From Geodermatophilus sp. YIM 151500 (GTDB taxonomy: Bacteria > Actinomycetota > Actinomycetes > Mycobacteriales > Geodermatophilaceae): a stretch of 64,000 nucleotides of DNA. The notes below the pieces were generated by a model. The model made no database searches and was not told the DNA's origin. It saw only the letters and a program-made list of their open reading frames with translations. The position numbers and the translations under genes are program-made. Shown here piece by piece: positions 27,476 through 38,656 of the stretch. Location of the stretch: assembly GCF_025716945.1 (NCBI RefSeq), contig NZ_JAOVZT010000004.1:157883-221882 (forward strand), written 5' to 3'. Numbering within the stretch: the first letter of the stretch is position 1; every line of letters starts with the position of its first letter.

Positions 27476-28111
27476 TCAGCCGGCCGGCGCGGCGCCGAGC
27501 ACGGGCAGCGCCCCGACCGGCCACGGACGGCCCGCGCGACGCGGCGCCGGCCGGTCCGCCGCGGGCCGCAGCCGCAGGCGCAGGGTCACCGTCCCCGGCA
27601 GGTGCGTGTGGCCGAGGGGCGGCGCCGGGCGGAAGCCCGCGGACGCGTACATCCGCGCCGCCGCCGCCATGTGCGCGGGAACGGTCTCCAGCCACAACTC
27701 GGCGACGCCGAGCCGTCGCGCGGCGTCGATCGCGCCGGCGAGCAGGCGCCGGCCGGCTCCGTGGCCCCGGGCCCGGTCGAGCACGAACATCCGCCGCAGC
27801 TCGGCGGCCTCGGGCAGCTCCCCGGCTCGCTCCCCGGGCGGCTCCGCCAGGCGGCACACGCCGACCAGGCCGACGGGGACGTCGCCGAGCCGGGCGACGA
27901 GCAGCGCGCCGTCCGGCGGGGCGTAGTAGGCCGCGGGGTCGTCGTAGTCGCCGCTGGCGGTGGGTTGCGCGTCGGCCACCTCGATGCCGATCGAGCGCAG
28001 CCACCGGCGCTGCGCATCGAGGAGCTGCTCGGCGTCGCGCGCGTCGGCGGCGGTGGTGACCGGCCGGACGGCGACGGCAGCCGGGCCGGGGCGGGAGGAG
28101 TACGTCGTCAT
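27476..28111 (-). CDS. GNAT-family N-acetyltransferase
   Basis: Predicted 211-aa GNAT. Visible elements are the DGALLVARLGDVPVGLVGVCRL strand pair, the motif A region ELRRMFVLDRARGHGAGRRL (RGHGAGR as the pyrophosphate loop), and the AAARMYASAGFRPAP end typical of the fold. The C-terminal 30 residues are proline- and arginine-rich. The ATG at 28111 is the only reasonable start. It is divergent from the HD-LuxR gene and 64 bp upstream of the large LuxR regulator on the same strand. The substrate is unknown. Confidence 0.8.
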   Translation of the reverse strand: MTTYSSRPGPAAVAVRPVTTAADARDAEQLLDAQRRWLRSIGIEVADAQPTASGDYDDPAAYYAPPDGALLVARLGDVPVGLVGVCRLAEPPGERAGELPEAAELRRMFVLDRARGHGAGRRLLAGAIDAARRLGVAELWLETVPAHMAAAARMYASAGFRPAPPLGHTHLPGTVTLRLRLRPAADRPAPRRAGRPWPVGALPVLGAAPAG

Positions 28112-28167
28112 GCCCCGGACGCTCGGGCTAAGGAGGCCTACCCGGCATCGGGCACCGTGCCGCGATC

Positions 28168-29799
28168 GTGACCTCGCGCGCCGGGCCGCTGGGCCGCCTC
28201 CCGGAGCGGCGGGTCGCCCGGGACGTGCACCCGGCCGCGATACTGGCCGGCGTGGACGCGGCCACCGACGGCCGGCCGCGGTTGACCGAGCTGCTGGCCG
28301 CCACCTCGCTGGCCACGGACCTGGTCACCGGCCAGCCGATCGAGCACGCCCTGCGCACGTGCCTGTTCTCGGTCGACCTGGCGCGCACCCTCGACCTGGA
28401 CGCGGCGACCACCGCCGACGTCCACGCCGTCGCGCTGCTGCGCTTCCTCGGCTGCACGGCCGACGTCCCCGAGATGGCGCAGCTCGCCGGCGGCGACAAC
28501 CTCGCGCTCATGGCAGCGATGGGCCCGGCCGCGATGGGCAGCGCCGCCGACGACCTCCGCACCCTCCTGCGGTCCCTGGGCCGCGGCCTCTCGCTGCCAC
28601 GCCGGGCGGTCCTGCTCGCGCGGGCGCTGACCGATCCGGGCGGGGCGGAACGGTCGCTGTCCGCGCACTGCGAGGTCGGCGCCCGCCTCGCCGTCCGCCT
28701 GGGACTCGGCGACGGGGTGGTCCGCTCCCTCGCGCACGCCTACGAGCGCTGGGACGGGCGCGGGCTGCCCGACCGGCTCGCCGGGGAGGCGATCCCGCTG
28801 CCGGTGCGGGTCGTGGTCGTCGCGCGCGACGCGGTCCTCTGGCAGCGGCTCACCAACGACGGGACCGCCCTCGACGTCCTGCGCCGGCGCCGCGGCCGGG
28901 CCTACGACCCGGCCGTCGTCGACGCCGTCCTCACCCGCGGCCTGCCGGCGGAGGCCGGCGGATCGGTGTGGGACGACGTCCTGCGCGCCGAGCCGGAGCC
29001 GGTGCGCCGGCTCGGCACCGACGCGCTGGAACGGGCGCTGGCCGCGCTCGGCGACTTCGCCGACCTGCGGTCCCGCTGGACGGTCGGCCGGTCCGGCCGC
29101 GTGGCCCGGCTGGCCGGGGCGGCCGCCCGGGCGGCCGGCTGCCCCGCTGCCGAGATCACCCTCGTGCAGCGGGCCGGCGCGATCGCCGACCTGGGTGCCG
29201 TGGGCGTCCCCGGCGGCGTCTGGGCGTCGCCCCGACCGCTCGACGTGGCGGCGGCCGAGCAGGTGCGGCTGCACGCCTACCTGACCGAGCGGGTGCTCGG
29301 CCGCTGCGGCGGGCTGCGCCCGGTGGCCGCCGTCGCCGGGGCGCACCACGAGCGGCTGGACGGCTCGGGTTACCACCGCGGGTCGACCGCGCCGCAGCTG
29401 TCCCCGGCGGCGCGGGTGCTCGCCGTGGCCGACGTGTGGTCCGCGCTGGGCGAGGCCCGGGCGCACCGACCACCGCGCCCGGCCGCGGAGGCCCGCGCCG
29501 TGCTCGCGGCGGAGGTGACGGCGGGGCGCCTGGACCGCAGCGCCGTCCGGGCCGTGCTGGACGTGACCGGTGCGGGCGGCCGGAACCTGCCCGAGCACCG
29601 GCCGGCCGGGTTGTCCGACCGCGAGGAGGAGGTGCTCCGGCTGCTGGCGCGGGGCGCCACGAACCAGCAGGTGGCCCGCCGCCTGGGGATCTCGGTGAAG
29701 ACGGTCGGCCGGCACGTCGAGCACGTGTACGCCAAGACGGGCGTGTCCTCCCGCGCGGCCGCCGCGCTGTTCGCGGCGGAGAACGGCCTGCTCGGCTGA
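28168..29799 (+). CDS. HD-GYP-like domain protein with C-terminal LuxR HTH
   Basis: Predicted 543-aa fusion. Residues about 30-470 contain two related HD-GYP-like units. The first ends in [19 protein letters not shown]; the second has [15 protein letters not shown] (HHE and DGSGY kept, with the GYP proline replaced by His). The HD metal doublet is not evident in either unit (the first reads [11 protein letters not shown]), so phosphohydrolase activity is doubtful. A LuxR-type helix-turn-helix at about 482-540 ([38 protein letters not shown]) ends the protein. GTG start at 28168. It probably acts as a ligand-sensing DNA-binding regulator. The alpha/beta hydrolase gene lies 114 bp downstream. 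Confidence 0.8.
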   Translation: MTSRAGPLGRLPERRVARDVHPAAILAGVDAATDGRPRLTELLAATSLATDLVTGQPIEHALRTCLFSVDLARTLDLDAATTADVHAVALLRFLGCTADVPEMAQLAGGDNLALMAAMGPAAMGSAADDLRTLLRSLGRGLSLPRRAVLLARALTDPGGAERSLSAHCEVGARLAVRLGLGDGVVRSLAHAYERWDGRGLPDRLAGEAIPLPVRVVVVARDAVLWQRLTNDGTALDVLRRRRGRAYDPAVVDAVLTRGLPAEAGGSVWDDVLRAEPEPVRRLGTDALERALAALGDFADLRSRWTVGRSGRVARLAGAAARAAGCPAAEITLVQRAGAIADLGAVGVPGGVWASPRPLDVAAAEQVRLHAYLTERVLGRCGGLRPVAAVAGAHHERLDGSGYHRGSTAPQLSPAARVLAVADVWSALGEARAHRPPRPAAEARAVLAAEVTAGRLDRSAVRAVLDVTGAGGRNLPEHRPAGLSDREEEVLRLLARGATNQQVARRLGISVKTVGRHVEHVYAKTGVSSRAAAALFAAENGLLG

Positions 29800-29913
29800 G
29801 GGTCGGCACCGTCCGACGGGATGGGGTGTTCGCCCGATGTGCGGGCGACCCGCCGGACCGACGCTGTGCGTCGTCCGCACCCCGCGGACCTCGGAGGCGA
29901 GGAGGAGATCGCG

Positions 29914-30714
29914 ATGACCGGGACGACGATCGAGGCCGTCCGGCGGACCACCGTCTCCCGCGACGGCACACCGATCGCCTGGTGGACCAGCGGCAGCGGG
30001 CCCGACCTGCTGCTCGTGCACGGCACCACGGCCGACCACACCCGTTGGGCGGCGATGACCCCCATGCTCGAGCCGCACGTGACCGTGCACGCGATGGACC
30101 GGCGCGGCCGCGGCGGCAGCGGCGACTCCCCCGGCTACTCGCTGGCGGCCGAGGCGGACGACGTCGCCGCGCTCGTCGAGGCGATCGGCGGGCCGGTCGA
30201 CGTGTTCGGCCACTCGCACGGCGGCCTGTGCGCGCTCGAAGCGTCGCTGCGGACGGCCGGCATCCGGCGGCTGGTGCTGTACGAGCCCCCGATCGGCGTC
30301 GCCGCCCCTGCGCAGCTGCGCCGGCGGCTCGGTGGGCTGGTCGACTCGGGACGGCGCGACGACGCGGTCTCGCTGTTCCTGCGGGAGCTGGCGGGGCTCA
30401 GCGCGGAGCAGCTGGCCGCGAGCAGGGCCGACGCGTCCTGGCCCGGCCGGGTGGCCGCGGCGCACACGATCGTGCGCGAGGAGGAGGCGGCGGCGGTCTA
30501 CCGGTTCGACCCGGGCCGCTTCGCCCGGATGCGGGTGCCGGCGCTGCTGCTCGACGGCACCGCGAGCCCGCCCGAGCTGCGCGCGTCGACGGCCGCGGTG
30601 GCCGGCGCGCTCCCCGACGTGCGGGTCGTGCCGCTCGTCGGCCACGGCCACGTGGCGATGCTGGGCGCTCCGGACCTCGTCGTCCGCGAGACGCTGGCGT
30701 TCCTGCAGGGCTGA
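29914..30714 (+). CDS. Alpha/beta hydrolase
   Basis: Predicted 266-aa hydrolase. The oxyanion region is LLLVHGTTADHTRW, the nucleophile elbow is FGHSHGG (Ser in the G-x-S-x-G pattern), the acid is probably the Asp in LLLDGTA, and the His lies in VGHGHVAML near the C-terminus. The ATG at 29914 has an excellent GGAGGAG site; in-frame reading further upstream lacks one. It follows the HD-LuxR regulator on the same strand, as do many hydrolases next to this regulator type, and is probably its target or partner. The substrate is not predictable. Confidence 0.85.
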   Translation: MTGTTIEAVRRTTVSRDGTPIAWWTSGSGPDLLLVHGTTADHTRWAAMTPMLEPHVTVHAMDRRGRGGSGDSPGYSLAAEADDVAALVEAIGGPVDVFGHSHGGLCALEASLRTAGIRRLVLYEPPIGVAAPAQLRRRLGGLVDSGRRDDAVSLFLRELAGLSAEQLAASRADASWPGRVAAAHTIVREEEAAAVYRFDPGRFARMRVPALLLDGTASPPELRASTAAVAGALPDVRVVPLVGHGHVAMLGAPDLVVRETLAFLQG

Positions 30715-30726
30715 CGGCGCCGCCCG

Positions 30727-30800
30727 TGCCCCCGGTCGGGTTCGAACCGACACTGGGACCCTTTTAAGGGGCCTGCCTCTGCCAGTTGGGCTACGGGGGC
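30727..30800 (-). tRNA. tRNA with UAA anticodon and short variable loop
   Basis: A 74-nt cloverleaf on the minus strand. The acceptor stem GCCCCCG/CGGGGGC is perfect. The D-arm is GCCC-loop-AGGC, with GG at 18-19 and one C13/A22 mismatch. The anticodon stem is GGCCC/GGGTC around the loop CTTAAAA, so the anticodon is UAA. The variable loop is CCAGT, only 5 nt. The T-arm GTCGG-TTCGAAC-CCGAC is perfect, the discriminator is A73, and CCA is not encoded. UAA should read UUA (Leu), yet bacterial tRNA-Leu normally has a long variable arm. The real amino-acid identity is therefore open. Confidence 0.8.
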
Positions 30801-30891
30801 GGCACCACGTGCCACGCGGACGGTAGCCGCACCTGCGCCCGCAGCGACGGCGACCGGTCCCCCACGTCGACGCCGGGTACCGGCGCGGTCC

Positions 30892-32286
30892 TCAGGCGCT
30901 CTCCGCCCGGCCGACCTCCCGCTGGGCGTCCTGCGGGGGCGGCAGCTGCCCGGTGCGGCCGGTGTTCGCCGCGGAGACGAACTCGCGCCGCGGGTCCTGC
31001 AGCTGGCCGAGCGAGATGACCTCGCGACGGAAGACCGAGGCGAGCGTCCAGTCGGCGACCACCCGCGCCTTGCGGTTGAAGGTCGGCACCCGGCTGACGT
31101 GGTAGGTCCGGTGCATGGCCCACGCCGGCCAGCCCTTGAGCTTGACGCCGTACACCTGCGCGACGCCCTTGTGCAGGCCGAGGCTGGCCACCGAGCCGGC
31201 GTACGCGTGCTCGTACGGCGTGGGCTCGTCCCCGCGGAGGACGGCGACCACGTTGTCGGCGAGCCGCTTGGCCTGCCGGACGGCGTGCTGCGCGTTGGGC
31301 GCCGTGGTGGCGCCGGGGTCGTCCTTGGTGAGGTCCGGTACGGCGGCCAGGTCGCCGGCGGCCCAGGCGTCGGCCACGCCCGCCACCTGCAGGGTCGCCT
31401 CGCACTGGACCCGCCCGCGGTCGTCGAGGGGCAGGTCGGTCCGCGCGAGCATCGGGTTCGGCTTGGTGCCCGCCGTCCAGACGAGGGTGTCGCTGGGCAG
31501 CTCGGTGCCGTCGCTGAGCCGCACCGTGCAGTCGCCGGAGACCGACTCCAGCCGGGTGTTGAGCCGCACGTCCATGTCGCGGGCGGCCAGCTGGCGGACC
31601 GTCCACGCGGCCATGTCGAGGTCGACCTCGGGCAGGATCCGGCCGGTGGCCTCGACCAGCACCCAGTGCATGTCGCCGACCGACAGCCGCGGGTAGTAGC
31701 GCTCGACGGCGTAGCGCGCCATGTCCTCGAGCTCGGCGAAGGCCTCCACCCCGGCGTAGCCGCCGCCGACGAAGACGAACGTCAGCGCTCGGGCGCGCAC
31801 GGCCGGGTCGTCGGTCGAGCTGGCCGCGTCGAGCCGGGCGAGCACGTGGTTGCGCAGGTAGATCGCCTCGCCGACGTTCTTGAAGCCGACGCCGTGCTCG
31901 GCCAGGCCGGGGATGGGCAGGGTGCGGGCCACCGAGCCCGCGGCCATCACCAGCACGTCGTAGGAGACCTCGAACTCTTCGCCCTGGATCGGCGCGATCC
32001 GGGCGCGCCGGTCGGCGTGGCTCAGCGAGGTCACCGCGCCGGTGATCACGCGGCAGCGGGGCAGGGTCCGGCGCAGGGGGACGACGACGTGCCGGGGCTC
32101 GACGCTGCCGGCCGCGGCCTCGGGCAGGAACGGCTGGTAGGTCATGTGCGGCTGCGGGTCGACCACGATCACCTCGGCGCGACCCCGCGACAGCCGCTTC
32201 TGCAGCCGCAGGGCGGTGTAGAGGCCGACGTAGCCGCCGCCGACGATCAGGATCACCGGACGATGCACCATCGGGCGGGAAGCCAT
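30892..32286 (-). CDS. ndh: Type II NADH:quinone oxidoreductase-like flavoprotein
   Basis: Predicted 464-aa FAD/NAD(P)-dependent oxidoreductase of the Ndh family, which passes electrons from NADH to membrane quinone without pumping protons. The FAD fold is ILIVGGGYVGLYTALRL (about 12-28). The NAD fold is FVFVGGGYAGVEAFAELEDM (about 170-190), followed by MAAWTVRQLAARDMDVRL. The AAGDLAAVPDL segment near 315 is the usual second FAD contact. A C-terminal amphipathic region carries Trp and basic residues for membrane attachment. It lies 10 bp downstream of the uracil-DNA glycosylase gene, so the two are likely co-transcribed. Confidence 0.88.
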   Translation of the reverse strand: MASRPMVHRPVILIVGGGYVGLYTALRLQKRLSRGRAEVIVVDPQPHMTYQPFLPEAAAGSVEPRHVVVPLRRTLPRCRVITGAVTSLSHADRRARIAPIQGEEFEVSYDVLVMAAGSVARTLPIPGLAEHGVGFKNVGEAIYLRNHVLARLDAASSTDDPAVRARALTFVFVGGGYAGVEAFAELEDMARYAVERYYPRLSVGDMHWVLVEATGRILPEVDLDMAAWTVRQLAARDMDVRLNTRLESVSGDCTVRLSDGTELPSDTLVWTAGTKPNPMLARTDLPLDDRGRVQCEATLQVAGVADAWAAGDLAAVPDLTKDDPGATTAPNAQHAVRQAKRLADNVVAVLRGDEPTPYEHAYAGSVASLGLHKGVAQVYGVKLKGWPAWAMHRTYHVSRVPTFNRKARVVADWTLASVFRREVISLGQLQDPRREFVSAANTGRTGQLPPPQDAQREVGRAESA

Positions 32287-32296
32287 GGCCCGCAGC

Positions 32297-33127
32297 CTAG
32301 GGCGCGGCGGCGCGGGCCACCCCGTCGTCCGGCGTCCCGCCGTCCGGCACCCCCGGGGGACGGGCGGCCCCGCCGGTGAGCGCCACCGCGCGGGCCAGGA
32401 CGGCGTCCAGCATGGCCTCGGTCAGCTTGCCGGTGAACGTGTTCTGCTGGCTGACGTGGTAGCTGCCCAGCACGGTCAGCGGCCCGCGCGGCCCGGTCAG
32501 CTCCACCTCGACGCCGTGCCCGAAGGCCGGCCGCGGACGCGGCAGCGGGTGGCCGGCGGCCGCGAGCACCGGCCACAGCGCCGTCCAGCCGAAGGCCCCG
32601 AGGACGACGGCGACCCGCAGCCGGGGCAGCAGCTCCAGCTCGCGGGCCAGCCACGGGGAGCAGGTGTCGCGTTCCTCCGGCGTGGGGGCGTTGGCCGGTG
32701 GCGCGCAGCGGACGGCGGCGACCACGCGGACGCCGGTCAGCTCGAGCCCGTCGTCCACCGAGACCGACGTCGGCTGGTTGGCCAGACCGGCCCGCCACAG
32801 GGCGGCGAAGATCCAGTCCCCGCTGCGGTCGCCGGTGAACACGCGCCCGGTGCGGTTGCCGCCGTGGGCCGCCGGCGCGAGGCCGACGACGGCGATCCGG
32901 GCGTCGGCGGGGCCGAGGCCGGGCACCGGGCGGCCCCAGTAGTCCTGCGCCCGGAACGCCGCGCGCTTGACCCGGGCGACCTCCTCCCGCCAGGCGACCA
33001 GCCGGGGGCAGGCACGGCAGCCGGACACCCGCGCGTCGAGGTCGCCGAGGCTCCGGGCACCGCGGGCCGAGCGGACCACGCCCGCCGGCGTGCGGGTCAC
33101 CGGGAAGCCGTCCGCATCGCGCGCCAT
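32297..33127 (-). CDS. Uracil-DNA glycosylase, family 5 (UdgB)
   Basis: Predicted 276-aa iron-sulfur uracil-DNA glycosylase. The four cluster cysteines are visible at 37 and 40 (CRAC) and at 141 and 156 (VRCAPP, DTCSPWL). Motif 1 is GLAPAAHGGN (82-91), which lacks the catalytic Asp/Asn of other families and is diagnostic of family 5. Motif 2 is GSYHVSQQNTF (221-231). Family-5 enzymes remove uracil and also hypoxanthine and other deaminated bases, an advantage in high-GC DNA. ATG start. The short distance to the downstream ndh-like gene suggests co-transcription. Confidence 0.88.
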   Translation of the reverse strand: MARDADGFPVTRTPAGVVRSARGARSLGDLDARVSGCRACPRLVAWREEVARVKRAAFRAQDYWGRPVPGLGPADARIAVVGLAPAAHGGNRTGRVFTGDRSGDWIFAALWRAGLANQPTSVSVDDGLELTGVRVVAAVRCAPPANAPTPEERDTCSPWLARELELLPRLRVAVVLGAFGWTALWPVLAAAGHPLPRPRPAFGHGVEVELTGPRGPLTVLGSYHVSQQNTFTGKLTEAMLDAVLARAVALTGGAARPPGVPDGGTPDDGVARAAAP

Positions 33128-33251
33128 GCCCCCAGTGGATCACCGGCCGCCCGCCGCCGCCGACCCCGGCCGCGAGCCCCGGCACCACCCGGCCGGTGGA
33201 CCGTCGGGCACCGGTCCGGCGGCACGCCGGCGGGACGGGCATGATCACCCC

Positions 33252-33554
33252 GTGGCGAAGAAGCAGAAGGCCCCGCTGACGTGGAAGCTGCTCGGCACCG
33301 GCTTCGCGCTCCCCGCCGGCATCGCCGTCCGCAAGCTCACCGACTCGGCCTGGTTCGCCGCGCGCGGCTACCCGCCGCCGAAGAACCCCGCGGCGCCGGG
33401 GACCGGCTGGGGCGAGGCGCTGGCGTGGGCGGCGGTGTCGGGCGTCGCCGCGGCCGCGGCGCGGATGGCCGCCGCCCGCGGTGCGGCGGCGACGTACAAG
33501 GGGCTGACCGGCAAGCTGCCGCCCGGGCTGGAGAGCGGGGGCCCGCTGCCGTGA
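33252..33554 (+). CDS. DUF4235 family small membrane protein
   Basis: Predicted 100-aa protein of the actinobacterial DUF4235 group. The N-terminus is KQKAPLTWKLLGTGFALPAG, with a first hydrophobic segment at about 10-27. WGEALAWAAVSGVAAAAARM near residues 56-75 is a second segment, then AARGAAATYKGLTGKLPPG. The GTG start at 33252 is the only start that gives the family N-terminus; upstream reading in this frame is antisense to the glycosylase gene. It is convergent with ppx. Function is unknown; members are usually single, short membrane proteins. Confidence 0.75.
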   Translation: MAKKQKAPLTWKLLGTGFALPAGIAVRKLTDSAWFAARGYPPPKNPAAPGTGWGEALAWAAVSGVAAAAARMAAARGAAATYKGLTGKLPPGLESGGPLP

Positions 33555-33611
33555 GGCCGTAGGCGCCGGCCGCCGGCGCGTGGCCGCGGTGCGATCCGGA
33601 GGACCGCGATG

Positions 33612-34562
33612 TCACCGGCCGGCCAGGCCGAGCGCGATGCCGTCGAGGATGTCGTGCTCGCTGACGACGACGTCGGCGAAGCCGAGGTCCTGCACGATCA
33701 CGTGCAGGACCAGCGCGCCCGCACCGATGACGTCGACCCGACCGGGGTGCATGACCGCCATCGCGGCGCGGCGGCTGCGCCGGGCGCGCAGCAGGTCGGC
33801 GGTCACCGCGGCGACGGCGGCGGCGGGGATCCGCGAGCCGTGGATGGCGACCGGGTCGTACGCGGGCAGCTCGAGGGCGAGGGCCGCGACGGTCGTGACC
33901 GATCCGGCCAGACCGACCAGCGTGGCGGCCTCCCCGACGGGCACCTCGGCGGTCACCTCGGCCAGCCCCTTGCGGATGTCGGCCTCGGCCCGCTCGACCT
34001 CCTCGGGGGTGGGCGGGTCGCCGTGCAGCTGGCGCTCGGTCAGCCGGACGCAGCCGATGTCCACCGAGCGGGCCGCGCGGACGCCGTCGGCGTCGCCGAG
34101 CACGAGCTCGGTCGAGCCGCCGCCGATGTCGACGACCAGGAAGGGCGGGCGGGGCGGCGGCGCGCCGTGCGCGGCGGCTGCGGCGTCCAGCGAGGCGGTC
34201 GCGCCGCGGAAGGACAGCTCGGCCTCCTCCCGCCCGCTGACCACGTCGGGCGGGAGGCCGAGGGTGTCGACCACCATCGTCTCGAAGTCGGCGCGGTTGG
34301 CGGCGTCGCGGGTGGCGCTGGTGGCGACCATCCGGACGGCCTCGGCGCCCAGCTCGCGGGCCTGGTCCGCGTACTCGGCGAGCACGCGGCGGGTGCGCTC
34401 GATCGCCTGCGGCGCCAACCGCCCGGTGGCGTCGACGCCCTCCCCGAGCCGGACCACCTCCATGCGGCGCAGCACGTCGACGGCCGGTCCGGCGTCGGGG
34501 ACGTCGGAGACCAGCAGCCGGATGGAGTTGGTGCCGCAGTCGATCGCGGCCACGCGGCTCAC
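33612..34562 (-). CDS. ppx: Exopolyphosphatase/guanosine pentaphosphate phosphohydrolase (Ppx/GppA)
   Basis: Predicted 316-aa ASKHA-fold phosphatase that acts on polyphosphate and/or pppGpp. The phosphate-1 loop is AAIDCGTNSIRLLV (about 5-18), the catalytic Glu region is SGREEAELSF, and the second phosphate loop is LVVDIGGGSTELVLG (about 145-159). It is a single-domain, short form, as in mycobacterial Rv1026. The GTG start overlaps the DUF501 stop as GTGA (34559-34562). Last gene of the eno-ftsB-DUF501-ppx operon. Confidence 0.92.
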   Translation of the reverse strand: MSRVAAIDCGTNSIRLLVSDVPDAGPAVDVLRRMEVVRLGEGVDATGRLAPQAIERTRRVLAEYADQARELGAEAVRMVATSATRDAANRADFETMVVDTLGLPPDVVSGREEAELSFRGATASLDAAAAAHGAPPPRPPFLVVDIGGGSTELVLGDADGVRAARSVDIGCVRLTERQLHGDPPTPEEVERAEADIRKGLAEVTAEVPVGEAATLVGLAGSVTTVAALALELPAYDPVAIHGSRIPAAAVAAVTADLLRARRSRRAAMAVMHPGRVDVIGAGALVLHVIVQDLGFADVVVSEHDILDGIALGLAGR

Positions 34563-35130
34563 GCGCGCCCCCCGTGCGGGGCGCGACCGTCGTCGGGCTC
34601 GGGCTGCGCGCACGGACCGGCGGCCCACCACTCCCCCATCGCGGCGACGGCGCGGTCGCCGATCGGGTTGACCCCCGGGCCGGCGGCGAGCGCGTGCCCG
34701 GCGAGGGCGTGCAGGCACTTGACCCGGTCGGGCATCCCGCCGGCGCTGGTGCGGCCGGGCAGCACGTCGCGGGCGTCGCGGTCGGCGAGGTAGGCCTCGT
34801 GCGCGGCGCGGTACCCGGCGGCGAGCTCCGGATCGGTGGCCAGGTCGTCCTGCCAGTGGCGCATCCGACCGGTGGACTCCAGGCGACTGGCGGCGGCGGT
34901 CGCGCGCGGGCAGGTCAGGTAGTACAGCGTCGGGAACGGCGTGCCGTCCTCCAGGCGCGGGGACGTCTCGACCACGTCGGGCTGCCCGCAGGGGCAGCGG
35001 TGGGCGACGGCCACCAGCGCCCGGGGTGGGCGGCCCAGCTGCCGGCCGACCAGCTCGCGCTCGGCCGGGGTGACCGGCCCGCGGACCCGGGCGGCCGGGT
35101 GGTGGTCGGCCGGGCGGACGGCGCTCCCGG

Positions 35131-35134
<4 letters not shown>
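34559..35134 (-). CDS. DUF501 family protein (Rv1025-like)
   Basis: Predicted 191-aa protein of DUF501. Diagnostic stretches are LGRPPRALVAVAHRCPCGQP (with a CxC pair), TPFPTLYYLTCPRA, SRLESTGRMRHWQDDL, and SAGGMPDRVKCLHALAGHAL near the C-terminus. The conserved His and Cys residues suggest a metal site, but no activity is known. The GTG start overlaps the ftsB stop as GTGA (35131-35134), and its own stop overlaps ppx, so all three are translationally coupled. The same order is remembered from M. tuberculosis (Rv1024-Rv1026). Confidence 0.9.
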
Positions 35135-37088
<1,954 letters not shown>

Positions 37089-37132
37089 TCAACCGGAGCG
37101 CGACCGGTTCGAGGCGGGTGGCGCCTCCTGCG

Positions 37133-38410
37133 TCAGCGGGCGGGGTCGCGCTCGGTGTCGCGGTCGGCCAGCTCGGCCTCGCTCGGGCCGGTGAAGGCGC
37201 GCGAGCGCTCCCGGCCCTCGCTGCTACCCGTGAACAGCCCGGCCGCCGGCGCCTCCGGCACCTCCGCGACCGGCCGGGCGTCCGCCGTCCGCCCGTGCCC
37301 GTTCGGGCCGCGCCCGGTCCCCCCGTGCCCGGCCGCCGCGACGCCGTCCACGGCGCGGCCGACCTCGTGACCGGCCGGGCCCTCGTTGCGCACGCGCGGC
37401 AGGGCGTGCGGCGCCTCGCGCCGCAGCCACACCACCAGGGCCTCGCGCACCTGGCAGCGGAGGTCGAACAGCGTCGGCCCGTCCTTGGCGCTCACCAGCA
37501 CCCGCACGCGCACCAGCGAGCCGACGGCGTCGGTCACCTGCAGCACGCCGACCCGGGTGTCCCACAGGTCCGAGGCCGCGACCAGCCGGTCGAGCTCCGC
37601 GCGCATCCGGTCGAAGGGGGTGGTCCAGTCGACGTCGAGCTCGACCGCCCCCAGGACGGCCGACTCCTTGCGCGTCCAGTTCTGGAAGGGCGTCGTCGTG
37701 AAGTACGTCGAGGGCAGCACCAACCGCCGGTCGTCCCAGACGTGGACGACGACGTAGGTCAGCGTGATCTCCTCGATCCGGCCCCACTCGTCCTCGATCA
37801 CCACGACGTCGTCGACGCGGATGGCGTCGGTGAAGGCCAGCTGCAGGCCCGCGAAGACGTTGGCCAGCGAGGTCTGCGCGGCCAGCCCGGCGACGATCGA
37901 GATGACACCGGCGCTGGCCAGGATGCTGGCCCCGGCCGCCCGGGCGGCGGGGAAGGTGAGCAGCATGGCCGCGCCGGCCAGCACGGCGACGACGACGACG
38001 GTCAGCCGCCGCAGCAGCGACACCTGGGTGCGCACCCTCCGGGCGTGCCGGTTGTCGACGACGTCGACGTCGTACCGGGCCAGGGCCAGGTCCTCGGCGA
38101 CGAACGTGCCGGCCGCGACCAGCCAGGCGATCGTCGCGATCAGCGCCAGCCCGAGCGCGTGGACGACGGGATCGCGCCAGTCGCCGGCCCCCGCCGCCGA
38201 GTCGAGCACGACGAGAAGGGCGATCAGGACGACGAGGATGCGGAACGGCCGCCGGCCGCGGCGGGACAGGTGCGCCACCACCGGCGCGCGCGCGGCCAGC
38301 CGGGTGACCAGCACGCCGACGCCGGCGGCCAGCAACCACGCGGCGGCCGCCACGCCGGTCAGCAGCGCCAGCAGCAGCCACGGCGACTCCGGCACCACCT
38401 CCTCCACCAC
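37133..38410 (-). CDS. MscS-family mechanosensitive ion channel protein
   Basis: Predicted 425-aa channel protein. Four or five transmembrane segments come first (about 10-35, 53-70, 85-105, 135-155, 160-185). The pore helix region is SILASAGVISIVAGLAAQTS, followed by the MscS-type AFTDAIRVDDVVVIEDEWG and ITLTYVVVHVWDDRRLVLP beta domain, then the alpha/beta C-terminal domain. A disordered charged tail covers the last 80 residues. Such proteins release solutes during hypo-osmotic shock. ATG start at 38410. It lies between the frameshifted gene and eno. Confidence 0.88.
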   Translation of the reverse strand: MVEEVVPESPWLLLALLTGVAAAAWLLAAGVGVLVTRLAARAPVVAHLSRRGRRPFRILVVLIALLVVLDSAAGAGDWRDPVVHALGLALIATIAWLVAAGTFVAEDLALARYDVDVVDNRHARRVRTQVSLLRRLTVVVVAVLAGAAMLLTFPAARAAGASILASAGVISIVAGLAAQTSLANVFAGLQLAFTDAIRVDDVVVIEDEWGRIEEITLTYVVVHVWDDRRLVLPSTYFTTTPFQNWTRKESAVLGAVELDVDWTTPFDRMRAELDRLVAASDLWDTRVGVLQVTDAVGSLVRVRVLVSAKDGPTLFDLRCQVREALVVWLRREAPHALPRVRNEGPAGHEVGRAVDGVAAAGHGGTGRGPNGHGRTADARPVAEVPEAPAAGLFTGSSEGRERSRAFTGPSEAELADRDTERDPAR

Positions 38411-38656
38411 CTCCGCCGCCGTAGCGGGCAGGTCAGCGGTCGACGGGATGCGGGCTGCGGACGGGAGGGATGTGCGGAACAGCGGGATGGCTCCTCGGTC
38501 GCGTGCGGGCGCGCCCTGTCCTCGCCGGAGGCGCGCAGCCGCTCGGACGGGCGGGACGGAAGGGGCGCGGGGCGTCGTCGCCGCCGCGGGACCGGGCCCG
38601 CGGCGTCCTCACCGTCCGGGCACGTCGGACCCGGGCGGGCCCGCTCCCCACGCTAG

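Noticed and set aside
23410-28059. A 1549-codon open frame on the plus strand
   Set aside because: It is antisense to the Bax inhibitor-1 gene, the large LuxR regulator and a GNAT. Its composition (repeated Arg/Gly/Gln/Val) is that of a shadow frame, with no family motif.
38470-38656. N-terminal extension of the 38470-39054 frame
   Set aside because: Codon bias before about 38855 favours a different frame, starting at 38657; the upstream part is Arg/Gly/Pro shadow sequence.
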